Shown: positions 1 to 9,123 of the stretch, in pieces
Layout of the letters: each line of letters opens with the position of its first letter
Position numbering within the stretch: the first letter of the stretch is position 1
Source: CAZUMH01 sp964621645
GTDB lineage: Bacteria; Zhuqueibacterota; QNDG01; JAGLOF01
Direction of reading: 5' to 3'
Length of the DNA: 29,840 nt
Assembly: GCA_964621645.1 (NCBI GenBank)
Contig: CAZUMH010000036.1
Span: 1-29,840 of the forward strand
The notes under the pieces: generated by a model
What the model was told of the DNA's origin: nothing
Databases searched by the model: none
Seen by the model: only the letters and a program-made list of their open reading frames with translations
Made by a program: the position numbers and the translations under genes

Positions 1-218
1 ACTGAAAGTTTATAGTAGCCTGACGTCTCGGACATGATTTCCACATCCTTGACGGCATCTACTGTTCCGGTAGTAGTAAGATACTCCTCAATTGATCCCG
101 CCTTGACCTCCATCACCGACACGGGTACGGCGATATCGCTGGCCGTATTATCCATGCGGTTGCCGCAGCCGGCAATGAGTAAAGCGGTAAAAAGCAGCAA
201 CATGTAACGTGTCTTCAC
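1..218 (-). CDS. Periplasmic adaptor (HlyD/MacA/RND type) lipoprotein, partial
   Basis: This is the N-terminal 72 residues of a gene that continues beyond base 1. The start is taken as GTG at 218, with AAGGAG six bases upstream. The protein opens with a lipoprotein signal (hydrophobic MLLLFTALLIAGC, lipobox LIAGC), so it would be anchored by lipid in a membrane facing the periplasm. The following residues, VPVSVMEVKAGSIEEYLTTT and then GTVDAVKDVEIMSETSGY, match the usual start of membrane-fusion adaptors, where the first beta strands lead into the lipoyl-like domain. Such adaptors bridge an inner-membrane transporter and a TolC-type channel. It lies 39 bases after the TolC-family gene on the same strand, which supports a role in the same exporter. 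The substrate is unknown. An RND rather than ABC partner further left is possible. Confidence 0.82.
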   Translation of the reverse strand, partial: MKTRYMLLLFTALLIAGCGNRMDNTASDIAVPVSVMEVKAGSIEEYLTTTGTVDAVKDVEIMSETSGYYKLS

Positions 219-257
219 TGTGTTCTCCTTCTATCTGAATGAAATCAATTCGTGTAT

Positions 258-1724
258 TTAATATTCCAGTTCCGGCACGACGGACTGGTCTTTCTGAAAA
301 TCGTACAGGGCCTGGATTTTTATATTGAGTAACTCCATCTTATAATTGATCAGAGCACTTACCAGGCTGTTCTTCTTCTGTGAAAGCTGGTTCTGAAAAA
401 GGCTTAGATCCATACTGGTAAGGTCGCCGTTCTTGTACCGTTCCAGATTAATATCATAGGTGAGCTGGGCGTTGCGTTCGTTTTGGCGGGCGATATCCAC
501 CTGGTTATTCAGGTTCTGCAGATTACGGTAGACCTGCCGGATTGAAAAAATAATATCGTTCTTTTCAGTATCAAGAGAAAGCTCCCTCTGATTTATGGTT
601 GCCTCAGAGGCTTTAATTCTGGCCTTCTTCTCACCCCAATCGAAGAGAGGAACACTGAAAGATAATGAGAAATTCTGATTCTTAGTGGGAACCTGGTAGA
701 GATCACGGAATCGCTCATCGGTTCCGAAGATACCGTATGATAGATTAATGTTTCCCTTGAACTCGTTCTGGGCCTGGGTTTGGATGAGATCAAACTGGGA
801 CGTGGTTATATTAATCTGCCGCTGACGCAGCTCCATGCGGTATTTCAGCCCGTGTTCGATTGCCTTGGTCAAATCAATACTTACAGGCTCATGCGAGATA
901 TCTGCTGTCACTTTAATATCATCATACAAAGAGATCCCGACAAGAATCTTGAACTGATCCTTGGCATTTTCCAGCTGAACCTGCTGATTGTACATGTTTG
1001 ATTCACTGGTAGCCAGGTTAAGTTCCGCTTGATATAGTTCCTCCTCTGCAGATATACCGGCTTCCACCTTGTTCTTGATGATCTGATAACTCTCCTTCTG
1101 GTTCTCGTACTCCTCCTGCGCCACGTTCAGGCTCAAATCATTCTGGTAAACATTGTAGAAGGCCTGCGTAACGTTTTTTTCAAGCGCCAGTTTCTGAATA
1201 GCGAAGGTCAACGCCGTGTTCTCAAGATCGAGCTCCAGGTTCCGCAGACTCAGCTTGGTGCGGTTATAAGTGAATATCGGCTGCTGGATGCTGAGGTAGA
1301 GATTATTGCTGAAGGAGCGATCCCTTACATCCTGATATTCACTGTAGGAGTCTTGCCAGCCGAAACGGTTTATAACACTCAACGTGCCATCAGTCCAGAG
1401 AATCGGCTGTGAGATGGTGAGGGTGCCATAGGACTGGGTCTTTTGATTGGTGTTCCAGGTAGAGAAAAAATCATTAAATGCCCGGTCCTGGTTATAGGCT
1501 ATGGGCGTAATTGAGAGACTGAAATGGGACTTGAGGGCTGCCTTCTGAGCCGCCAGCATCTGCCTGCTCCGTTCGATATTGTACTGCAGACTTTTAATGT
1601 CGGGACTGTTATCCATGGCTATTTTCAATGCGCCGTCCAGCGTCAGTACTGTCTGGGCGCCTGCCGTTGACCAGAGCAACAGGATAGACACAGAAATCAA
1701 TCGTGCAAATCTACCGGCTTTCAT
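258..1724 (-). CDS. TolC family outer-membrane efflux protein
   Basis: TolC-family proteins trimerise into an outer-membrane beta barrel with a long periplasmic helical tunnel, and they form the exit duct of tripartite exporters. The product has a Sec signal peptide (MKAGRF, a hydrophobic stretch, STAGAQ). Two alpha-helical repeats follow, typical of the OEP family: the first helical pair carries LTLDGALKIAMDNSPDIKSL, and the later half has LQNLNNQVDIARQNERNAQL and RYKNGDLTSMDLSLFQNQLS. About 488 residues is a normal length. I chose ATG at 1724, which has AAGGA eight bases upstream and gives a clean signal peptide. An in-frame ATG at 1748 would overlap the permease gene by 8 bases. It lies between the large permease and the adaptor in one operon. 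Confident family call; substrate unknown. Confidence 0.93.
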   Translation of the reverse strand: MKAGRFARLISVSILLLWSTAGAQTVLTLDGALKIAMDNSPDIKSLQYNIERSRQMLAAQKAALKSHFSLSITPIAYNQDRAFNDFFSTWNTNQKTQSYGTLTISQPILWTDGTLSVINRFGWQDSYSEYQDVRDRSFSNNLYLSIQQPIFTYNRTKLSLRNLELDLENTALTFAIQKLALEKNVTQAFYNVYQNDLSLNVAQEEYENQKESYQIIKNKVEAGISAEEELYQAELNLATSESNMYNQQVQLENAKDQFKILVGISLYDDIKVTADISHEPVSIDLTKAIEHGLKYRMELRQRQINITTSQFDLIQTQAQNEFKGNINLSYGIFGTDERFRDLYQVPTKNQNFSLSFSVPLFDWGEKKARIKASEATINQRELSLDTEKNDIIFSIRQVYRNLQNLNNQVDIARQNERNAQLTYDINLERYKNGDLTSMDLSLFQNQLSQKKNSLVSALINYKMELLNIKIQALYDFQKDQSVVPELEY

Positions 1725-1740
1725 CTTTTTTGTCCTTATA

Positions 1741-4700
1741 TTATTCATGTTTCACCCACTTGATGGCATCCGCAAAGAGTAAATCTCTGCGTCCTCCCTC
1801 GGATTCATTGGTGAGGACTACCTGGGCTGTGTCGGATTCGAGAAAATAGGTGCCCAGGAAATTCCAGCCCTCTTCGGCTGTCTGTTTTTCCAGCAGGGCC
1901 TCTTCTTCACCGTCAGCGTTCTTTATTATATAGTGATACTGTCCTCTATCTCCGCCCGAATCTTTTCCCCGGCGGAACCCTATACGCATATTGGCATAGT
2001 AACAGTAGATATCATAGTATCCCTGCTTTGAAATCGCTGCCTTCCAGGTGACCTTTTTGCTGCCGTCACCCACCCGGATGTAGTAAGCGGATTTCACAAA
2101 ATTGCCGTAAAAACTGGAATTAGTCGTCGCAGTCCAGTTTGTCGGCGGACGCCAGAAACTGATACCGCTGTATTCTTCTTCCGTTTTATTGTTGAGTTTA
2201 AGAAGCCGGCGCAACGGGCTTGTCTCTTTTTCACGAGGAATGGAAAAGCCGCTGTCCTCATTATCAACGATGATGACTCCTTCTTCAGTCAACGGCGGAG
2301 CCTTATCCAGTACTTTTTCTCCGTCGAAGATGTCCACTTTATCCTTAAGTTTGAACTCCTCGAACATTTTCGTTTCCACCATGGGAAGATTGCGGGAAAT
2401 CATGGTATTTATAGTCATCACCCGGGGCTGAGCATCAAGCACAACACCGATTTGCTTCGTCTGACCTGCTATCAAGTAGATTACCCGTTCCGGTTGTTCA
2501 TCGCCGCCGCCCATCGGTCCTCCTCTTCCGGGTCCCATGCCCCGGCCACCCAACCGGAATTGCACCTTCAGGATTCCATCCACCGGCTCGGGATTGGTTA
2601 CCGTGAAGACAACCTGATACCGGGTGCGGCGGCCATCAAGCACAGAGTAGCCCTCCAGACCGCTGAAGAGGAATCCTGGCAGTTGTTTTCCTTCTTCCCA
2701 CTGAAGGATTTCATCACTGAATCCTTTTATCCGCTCTGCAGTGAGCCGCTGCAGCAGATCATCTTCCGTGATCGTCTTATATTTATAATCCTGCAGCAAT
2801 CCATCCAGAAAGCGCTTAAACTCATCTTTACCCATGGAAGAGAGAAGCCTGGTAAACAGGTAATTGCCTTTGGCTTTTATTAATACTGCCCAAAGATCCC
2901 GGTAATCTTCATCCTGCAGGATTTCTTTCATGCTTTTCCCTGCCAGGGCCAGATTCACCTTTTCCTCATCGGTAAGTCCCGTGAAAGTGCGGCGCATCTG
3001 TTGCATTGGATCTTCCATACGGCCGGCGATATACGATTCCATTGCCGCATTGAGAAGCGGCCATTTATCCGACTTGATATAATTTACATAGGTATAAAAA
3101 TTAGGATAGATGATATAGGAATTGCTCAAAGATGGCTGCTCATCATCTCCTCCCCGCCTGAAAAACATGCCCCCTTGAGCTTCCAGGAAGGTGGAAGTAA
3201 CGAACCTTTGAAACATTTTGGTTTGGTTCTCAGCCGGAGTCGTCACCTGATTGCTTCTTCTGGACCAGCGCTCCATCCCGCGCTGGAATCCTTTGAAATC
3301 GGCGCCGTTCACTCCCACTCCGTTTTCGGAGAGATAGACAATCTGAGGCTGGACTGTTTCCCCCGCGGTTGTCCAGACGCGGGAGTATGAGATAAACTGA
3401 ATCGGCACCTCGACGATGGAAAAACGTTTATATGGATATACGAGTTCAATCTTATTCTCAAAATCCTGAGTAAGCTCTTTCAGAACCGCCGGCAATGTGT
3501 CTGCGATAGCATCGAAGTAGGGCTTGTAATAATTGTGTCCTTTTAACGTATAGACTGAATATTCCAAAGAATCCACTGACAGTGATGCTTCATTATAGCG
3601 GCCGATGCTCAGGGATATCTGAGGCAGCGGCTGGTTTGATTTGAAAGTGATATTTGATCCTGACTCGATTCTCTCACCTTGAGAAACGGGCACCATTCCC
3701 TGCTGAGTGGAAACCGTGAGGGAGTAGCTGGAAAAATCACGGATGTACCGCTGCGGATGCTGGGAGCTATAGGTGACGCCCGGACGGGGATACCAGCCGG
3801 TTTCAGGAGTGAGCAGCACAAAAGAAGGAGTGATAAAAGCATGCCGCTTATCAATATTGTACATCCAGATACGGTAGGGTTTCTCTTCCATTTCCTTGGG
3901 AGTATCGAGGAAGCAAAAATCTTCATCAATAGTACCCGCATATTTGAACATAAGGGAATCCCTTTCCCCTGGTTTGAGGGGCTGGTCCGGATGGATCATG
4001 ATGAGATGCTTGTCTCTCTCGAACTGTACCGGTTTGTTACCCATGGTGATTTCTTTAATGGCAAGTCCGGGATTAAGATTGAAAATATAGGTGGAAAGGG
4101 GTTCATCATTGCGATTTTCCAGCACAAGGCTGACTTCCACTGCAATGTTATCTCCCTTATGAGAAAGGTGGATTGTGTAGTCCAGTGGTGAGGGTCTGGT
4201 CACATCAATATTCTTATTGTTCAGATCGATCAGTGTTTCCCTTTCTGAGTGATATTTTTCACCACCCAAAATAAATATTCCGCCCATGATGATCCCCGCT
4301 GCCAGGCAGATTACTGCTATTACCTTGGAAAGATTATGCATTGTCAGACTTTGGGGCAGTCTCTTCAGCAATGCTATGGTGGCAAAAATCCCGCCTATAC
4401 CCAGGATGAAATAGATGCCCCGCTGCAGAATGATTTCCTCGATATTCCCAATCCCCACAAAATCGGACCGCATCATAGGCACATAGAAGGCCATGTAATC
4501 AAAAAGATGGTGCATTTTGTGGCCCAGGAAAAATATAGTGGTAGCGATATATCCCAGAAGCACGACGAATGTTACCGCCTGATTTCCGATTAACGCCATA
4601 AAAAGGAAGGCCAGGCCCAGAATAAAAACAAGTGTCGGGATGCTGATCAGAAGTGGATAATACACATAGGCCAGCGGCCGCACTGGAACATCAGAAGAGA

Positions 4701-5100
4701 TGATATTGAAGATCAGACCGATCAGAAGGACGAGCAGATTGAGCCCGATGAATACGGTCATGATCCCCAGGGTCTTTCCCATAACATAATCACCGTTTGT
4801 CATGGAACGCATATAAATGACCTCGGTCGTATCCAGCTTCTTGTCCCGTTTGAGAAAATCCGAAGCCAGGAAAACGGCAATGACCGCCTGAGCCGCGTTC
4901 AACAGCAGTATATTCATGTAGGGAACGCTGGAGGCAATTCCCCGCAGGTTCCAGGGGACATCGCCGATAGTCAGAAAGGCAAAATCGAGCCAGAAGAGAA
5001 TGAAAATGATCAGGCCGGCAAAGATGCGAAAAAACCAGCTGCGAAGCAGAGTCTTCATCTCATAGCGGGCCACAGTAAATATATTGTATATTGACAACAT
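1741..5100 (-). CDS. ABC-2 type permease fused to degenerate M1 peptidase-like domain and golvesin-like C-terminus
   Basis: This 1119-residue protein has three parts. Residues 1-285 hold about seven membrane helices of an ABC-2 type permease. Residues 305-900 form a large, probably periplasmic, region. It begins with a beta domain like the N-domain of M1 aminopeptidases (DYTIHLSHKG to DSLMFKYAGTIDEDF), followed by a gluzincin-like part. Residues 980-1119 resemble the golvesin/xanthan-lyase carbohydrate-binding-like domain (YYDIYCYY, WNFLGTYF, LLFADAIKWV). Permease-M1 fusions are known in the FCB group. Here no HExxH is visible: the matching stretch near residue 637 reads FVTSTFLEAQGG, and the usual SE glutamate segment near 685 reads LLNAAMESYIAGRM, so zinc binding looks lost. 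It lies between its ATPase partner (63-base gap) and the TolC gene. Probably an exporter or an envelope-protein handling machine; substrate unknown. Confidence 0.85.
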   Translation of the reverse strand: MLSIYNIFTVARYEMKTLLRSWFFRIFAGLIIFILFWLDFAFLTIGDVPWNLRGIASSVPYMNILLLNAAQAVIAVFLASDFLKRDKKLDTTEVIYMRSMTNGDYVMGKTLGIMTVFIGLNLLVLLIGLIFNIISSDVPVRPLAYVYYPLLISIPTLVFILGLAFLFMALIGNQAVTFVVLLGYIATTIFFLGHKMHHLFDYMAFYVPMMRSDFVGIGNIEEIILQRGIYFILGIGGIFATIALLKRLPQSLTMHNLSKVIAVICLAAGIIMGGIFILGGEKYHSERETLIDLNNKNIDVTRPSPLDYTIHLSHKGDNIAVEVSLVLENRNDEPLSTYIFNLNPGLAIKEITMGNKPVQFERDKHLIMIHPDQPLKPGERDSLMFKYAGTIDEDFCFLDTPKEMEEKPYRIWMYNIDKRHAFITPSFVLLTPETGWYPRPGVTYSSQHPQRYIRDFSSYSLTVSTQQGMVPVSQGERIESGSNITFKSNQPLPQISLSIGRYNEASLSVDSLEYSVYTLKGHNYYKPYFDAIADTLPAVLKELTQDFENKIELVYPYKRFSIVEVPIQFISYSRVWTTAGETVQPQIVYLSENGVGVNGADFKGFQRGMERWSRRSNQVTTPAENQTKMFQRFVTSTFLEAQGGMFFRRGGDDEQPSLSNSYIIYPNFYTYVNYIKSDKWPLLNAAMESYIAGRMEDPMQQMRRTFTGLTDEEKVNLALAGKSMKEILQDEDYRDLWAVLIKAKGNYLFTRLLSSMGKDEFKRFLDGLLQDYKYKTITEDDLLQRLTAERIKGFSDEILQWEEGKQLPGFLFSGLEGYSVLDGRRTRYQVVFTVTNPEPVDGILKVQFRLGGRGMGPGRGGPMGGGDEQPERVIYLIAGQTKQIGVVLDAQPRVMTINTMISRNLPMVETKMFEEFKLKDKVDIFDGEKVLDKAPPLTEEGVIIVDNEDSGFSIPREKETSPLRRLLKLNNKTEEEYSGISFWRPPTNWTATTNSSFYGNFVKSAYYIRVGDGSKKVTWKAAISKQGYYDIYCYYANMRIGFRRGKDSGGDRGQYHYIIKNADGEEEALLEKQTAEEGWNFLGTYFLESDTAQVVLTNESEGGRRDLLFADAIKWVKHE

Positions 5101-5163
5101 GACTTTATCCTCAAGTTTCTTAATTAGGCTGGATAAATAACAGCGTCTCTGATCTCATTTCCT

Positions 5164-6066
5164 TTATACATCATCCCCGTGCCAGCTGCGCCCAAGTTTG
5201 TATTCTATGAAATAGACGTAGGCGTGCTCCAGATTGGGATCCACCGGCTTGCCGGGATATCCATCCAGCTGTTCGGCCACAACCTGAACTTCCCATCCCG
5301 TTTCGGCCGGAATAGTCGATATCACCGGGAATTTTGATTTGATCTCATCCAGCTCGCTGTCAAGGGCATCGATCTTCCAGACATTCCCTTTGGCCATTTC
5401 AACCAGATCGTCCGGACTGCCGTGATACACCAGACCTCCCAAGTCCAATAACGCCATCTGATGGCAGGAACTGGAGATATCACCCACGATATGCGTTGAG
5501 AGGATGATAATAATATCACGCTGGCTCATATCGGACAGCAGATTACGAAACCTTATTCGTTCTTCCGGGTCCAGACCGGTGGTAGGTTCATCCACGATGA
5601 CGATTTTCGGATCACCGATGAGCGCCTGGGCAATGCCCAGACGTCGTTTCATACCACCTGAGAGTTTATTCGCCTGCCGGTCGCGTACTTCAAAAAGACC
5701 GACTTCCTGCAGCATCTCATCCACGGCCCGGGAGCGCTCCCTGTGGCTTGTGATCCCGGAAAGAGAGGCAACGTAATCAAGGAATTCCCAGGTGGTAAGT
5801 TTAGCGAAAAAACGGAATTCCTGGGGCAGGTAGCCCAGCATGGACCGTACGACGCGCCTGTTTTTCTGCAGGTCCAGATCATTCACCGTGATGGAACCGC
5901 CGCTGGGTTTCATCAGCGTGGCCATGATGCGCATCAAGGTGGTCTTCCCCGCTCCATTGGGGCCCAGGAGGCCGAACATACCATTGTCGATTTCAAGACT
6001 CACGTCGTTGAGGGCCCTGTTGCCGTTGCTGTAGACTTTCTCAAGATGATTGATTGAAATATGCAT
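5164..6066 (-). CDS. ABC transporter ATP-binding protein
   Basis: This is a cytoplasmic ATPase that powers an ABC-2 type permease. Motifs are complete. Walker A is GPNGAGKTT near residue 37, the Q-loop is in YLPQEFRFF, and the signature is LSGGMKRRLG near 135. Walker B is IVIVDEPTTGLDP near 155, and the H-loop is LSTHIVGD. At 300 residues it is longer than the core of about 220. The last 80 residues (from the region of MAKGNVWKIDAL) form the small C-terminal extension often seen in DrrA/CcmA-like ATPases. The gene is first in the operon, and the permease fusion starts 63 bases after its stop. Start ATG at 6066 (MHISINHLEKVYSNG), shortly after a GAGGAGA ribosome site. High confidence. Confidence 0.96.
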   Translation of the reverse strand: MHISINHLEKVYSNGNRALNDVSLEIDNGMFGLLGPNGAGKTTLMRIMATLMKPSGGSITVNDLDLQKNRRVVRSMLGYLPQEFRFFAKLTTWEFLDYVASLSGITSHRERSRAVDEMLQEVGLFEVRDRQANKLSGGMKRRLGIAQALIGDPKIVIVDEPTTGLDPEERIRFRNLLSDMSQRDIIIILSTHIVGDISSSCHQMALLDLGGLVYHGSPDDLVEMAKGNVWKIDALDSELDEIKSKFPVISTIPAETGWEVQVVAEQLDGYPGKPVDPNLEHAYVYFIEYKLGRSWHGDDV

Positions 6067-6257
6067 CTATCTCCTCAGCCTTTCTTTTGGGACGTATCCT
6101 CTTTAAAAATGTACCGCTTTCACCGCAATCGTGCGATGTCACGGTTACTCATGAAACACCAAAGTTGGAACAAACTTGCGTGCTGATAAAAATTTTTTCT
6201 GGATACAACGGACTGGATTACGTAAGGATAGCGCTGATTGTTTCGATATATAAAGAA

Positions 6258-6282
6258 GGCGGCCCCCTCTCGGGGAGCCGCC
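6258..6282 (-). terminator. Intrinsic terminator of hppA
   Basis: A 10-pair GC-rich stem (GGCGGCTCCC with GGGGGCCGCC on the minus strand, one T-G wobble) and a 5-base loop are followed by TTCTTTATAT. It begins 25 bases after the hppA stop codon, as expected for its terminator. The rest of the 6067-6257 gap holds no gene. The promoter of the ABC operon should be there, but no convincing -35/-10 pair stood out. Confidence 0.8.
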
Positions 6283-6307
6283 GTGTCACTATCTTGTTAA
6301 CCCGGAA

Positions 6308-8509
6308 TTAAAATATCGAAAAAGCCACCGTCAATCCAGCCATGACTATGGATACCATACTCATCAGCTTGATAAGAATGTTGAGGCTGGGACCCGAAGT
6401 ATCCTTGAAGGGATCTCCCACCGTATCTCCGATGATAGCGGCTTTATGAGCATCTGAACCCTTGCCGCCCAGATTTCCCTCTTCGATATATTTCTTGGCA
6501 TTATCCCAGGCGCCGCCGGCATTGGCCATGAAAATGGCCAGAGCGAATCCAGCTGCCAAACCTCCTACCAAAAGGCCCATCACTCCCGGCACTCCCAGCA
6601 GGACGCCGGTGCCCACCGGTGCGATTATCGCCAAAAGGGAAGGCAGCAGCATCTCATGCTGTGCCCCCTTGGTTGAGATTTCGACGCAGCGGGCGTAGTC
6701 GGGTTCCGCTTCGCCTTTCAGGATTCCTTTGATCTCCTTGAACTGACGCCTCACTTCATCAACCATTTTAGCCGCCGCCCGGCCTACAGCCTGCATAGTC
6801 AGTCCGCAGAAAAGGAAGGCCATCATGCCGCCGAGGAAAACACCCAGGAGAACCTTGGGATTCATCAGGTGTACCTGATAATAGTTCATAAAATCTTCCA
6901 GGCTGGCGGTATGGATATCAACTGTCACACCGTTAGCCAAATGAAGAACCTCGGTGCCGATACGTTCAAGGCCGATCTTCAGCTCTTCGATATAGGAAGC
7001 CAGCAAAGCCAAGGCCGTGAGAGCGGCCGAGCCGATGGCAAATCCCTTGCCCGTTGCCGCGGTGGTGTTGCCCAAGGCGTCCAGAGCGTCGGTTCTTTTC
7101 CGCACTTCCTCGCCCAGTCCCGCCATCTCCGCATTGCCCCCGGCATTATCGGCGATGGGGCCGTAAGCATCCGTGGCCAGAGTAATCCCCAAGGTGGAAA
7201 GCATACCGACAGCTGCGATGCCGATGCCGTAAAGTCCCATGCGCATATTGGCGAAATCGAATCCGGAAGCGAAAAGATAGGCCAGCATAGTGCCTGCCAC
7301 AATAAAGAGCACCGGAAAAGCGGTTGAGAGCATCCCCGTACCCAGTCCGGAAATAATTACCGTGGCTGGTCCCGTCTCCGAACTTTGGGCAATTCTTCTG
7401 GTGGGAGAGTAGGAATGAGAAGTAAAATATTCCGTTACCTTGCCGATGGCAATCCCCACCAGCAATCCGGTGACTATGGCTCCCCAGACTCCCCAAGCGT
7501 TTGGAATGTCCAGCAGTCTCAGGATCCCCAATGAAAGCACGACGATAAGTAAGGATGAGAGGTTAACGCCTCTTCCCAACGCTTTCAGCAGTTCTTTCTG
7601 GCTGGCCCCTTCACGGGTTCTAACGGCGAAAATTCCAAGGATGGAAAGCACGGTGCCCACGGTCGCAATGAGCATGGGAGCGATTACCGCCTTGAACTGC
7701 AGGAGGGTGTCGCTGGCAAAAGCGGCGGCACCCAGCGCCGCCGTCGCCAGAATGGATCCGGCGTAGGATTCGTAAAGATCGGCTCCCATCCCGGCTACGT
7801 CCCCGACATTGTCACCCACATTATCCGCGATGGTGGCTGGATTACGGGGATCATCTTCCGGAATTCCGGCCTCCACCTTGCCGACAAGGTCGGCTCCCAC
7901 ATCGGCGGCTTTTGTGAAAATCCCGCCTCCGACACGGGCAAAAAGCGCCTGAGTCGAAGCCCCCATACCGAAGGTTAGCATTGTCGTGGTGATAACCACC
8001 AGGGCATGAGAATCGCCCAGACCGATGGGATAGGCAAAAGGGCGTGTCAAAACGAAAAACCATATTGAAATATCGATCAAAGCCAGTCCGACCACCACCA
8101 GCCCCATGACGGCACCGCTGCGGAAGGCGACTCTGAGTCCATGATTAAGGGAATCACGCGCGGCATTGGCCGTTCTGGCTGACGCATATGTCGCGGTTTT
8201 CATCCCGAAGAAACCTGCCAGGCCGGAGAAAAATCCTCCTGTTAAAAAAGCAAACCAGACCCAGTGGTTCTGCAGATGAAGTCCGTACGCCATAAAGGCG
8301 AAGAAAGCCGTCAGGATAATAAAGACAATGGCAACTACCTTGTATTGCTGCTTCAGATATGCCATGGCTCCCCGCCGTACGTGACCTGCTATTCGTGCCA
8401 TGGTTTCGGTGCCCTCGCTTTCTCGCAGCATTTGACGATAGAATATCCAGGCAAACGTCAGTGCCGTTACCGCTCCCGCGGGCACGAACCAGTAAAGATT
8501 ATTCAGCAT
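6308..8509 (-). CDS. hppA: Membrane-bound ion-translocating pyrophosphatase (K+-dependent type)
   Basis: This integral membrane enzyme hydrolyses pyrophosphate and pumps H+ and/or Na+ across the cytoplasmic membrane. At 733 residues with about 16 helices it is of normal size. The substrate site motif is complete: near residue 206 DVGADLVGKVEAG, then the Asp-rich PEDDPRNPATIADNVGDNVG. The sequence GNTTAATGKGFAIGSA near residue 480 has Ala where K+-independent enzymes have Lys, which by established rules marks the K+-dependent subfamily. The gate helix reads GADLYESYAGS, with Glu in the position found in Na+-pumping and many bacterial enzymes. The sequence alone does not settle the transported ion. 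Start ATG at 8509 with GGAGG upstream. It stands alone between two terminators. Confidence 0.97.
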   Translation of the reverse strand: MLNNLYWFVPAGAVTALTFAWIFYRQMLRESEGTETMARIAGHVRRGAMAYLKQQYKVVAIVFIILTAFFAFMAYGLHLQNHWVWFAFLTGGFFSGLAGFFGMKTATYASARTANAARDSLNHGLRVAFRSGAVMGLVVVGLALIDISIWFFVLTRPFAYPIGLGDSHALVVITTTMLTFGMGASTQALFARVGGGIFTKAADVGADLVGKVEAGIPEDDPRNPATIADNVGDNVGDVAGMGADLYESYAGSILATAALGAAAFASDTLLQFKAVIAPMLIATVGTVLSILGIFAVRTREGASQKELLKALGRGVNLSSLLIVVLSLGILRLLDIPNAWGVWGAIVTGLLVGIAIGKVTEYFTSHSYSPTRRIAQSSETGPATVIISGLGTGMLSTAFPVLFIVAGTMLAYLFASGFDFANMRMGLYGIGIAAVGMLSTLGITLATDAYGPIADNAGGNAEMAGLGEEVRKRTDALDALGNTTAATGKGFAIGSAALTALALLASYIEELKIGLERIGTEVLHLANGVTVDIHTASLEDFMNYYQVHLMNPKVLLGVFLGGMMAFLFCGLTMQAVGRAAAKMVDEVRRQFKEIKGILKGEAEPDYARCVEISTKGAQHEMLLPSLLAIIAPVGTGVLLGVPGVMGLLVGGLAAGFALAIFMANAGGAWDNAKKYIEEGNLGGKGSDAHKAAIIGDTVGDPFKDTSGPSLNILIKLMSMVSIVMAGLTVAFSIF

Positions 8510-8556
8510 ACTTCCTCCATATATGTATCTACATTCTCCAAAAGGACTTAGAAGAT

Positions 8557-8595
8557 AAAAAAAATAAGCGGGATTGGCAAGTGAATTATCCCGCT
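8557..8595 (-). terminator. Intrinsic terminator of the antiporter-EIIA-HPP operon
   Basis: On the minus strand an 8-pair stem (AGCGGGAT at 8588-8595 with ATCCCGCT at 8567-8574) is followed by TTA and a run of eight T (8557-8564). It lies about 30 bases after the HPP gene stop and before the hppA start, so the two units appear to be transcribed separately. The stem is modest but the T run is strong. Confidence 0.72.
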
Positions 8596-8625
8596 GTAGA
8601 AGTAATACCCCATGAAGATATGGGA

Positions 8626-9108
8626 TCAGACCAGATTCCGTATGTAGGGTCTGAAAATCCGGTGCACCAGAGCCAGAAAAATTGTGGCGGCCGCCACTCC
8701 CAGGGCCACTTGCCAGCTGATTCCCTGGACCGCGACACCCAGGGCGGTCCCCGCAGCCGGGGGGTGCTCCATATCCAGGACTACCATGAGAAACAGAGCC
8801 AACCCCACCGCCAGTGCGTATAGATAAATCGGATGAATTGAGAGAATAGCCGCTATTGAATGTCCCACCAGACCGCTGGCCACTCCGATGGCCTGGCCAC
8901 CCAGAATACTTCGCGTCCGCGCAGAGACTTCATGCGGCATGGCGAAGACAACGAATACAGAGGCCCCGAGCGAAGCGGTGACGACCATATTCCGGAAGAG
9001 AAATAAGGAGCAAATGGCAAATATGGTCAGAGTGGCCAGCAGACTCTGGATCACATAGCTCTTCCAGCGGATTCTGAATTTATACAGGGATCGCTTAAAG
9101 CCCAGCAC
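8626..9108 (-). CDS. HPP family integral membrane protein
   Basis: A 160-residue membrane protein with about five hydrophobic helices, roughly residues 15-35, 37-55, 70-90, 93-112 and 128-148. The family's His-Pro-Pro motif is present as DMEHPPAAGTALGVA before the last helix. The family is poorly understood; some plant and cyanobacterial members have been linked to nitrite transport, but nothing here shows that. Start GTG at 9108 with AGAGGA four bases upstream. It is the last gene of a unit with the antiporter and the EIIA-PII-like protein (15-base gap), which suggests a joint role in ion or small-anion handling across the cytoplasmic membrane. The family call is firm and the function is not. 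Confidence 0.88.
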   Translation of the reverse strand: MLGFKRSLYKFRIRWKSYVIQSLLATLTIFAICSLFLFRNMVVTASLGASVFVVFAMPHEVSARTRSILGGQAIGVASGLVGHSIAAILSIHPIYLYALAVGLALFLMVVLDMEHPPAAGTALGVAVQGISWQVALGVAAATIFLALVHRIFRPYIRNLV

Positions 9109-9123
9109 TGTTTCCTCTCAATA

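Noticed and set aside
2452..2883. Plus-strand frames within the large permease gene (for example 2452-2883 and 3679-4191)
   Set aside because: Shadows of the permease coding sequence, with no domain pattern or ribosome site.
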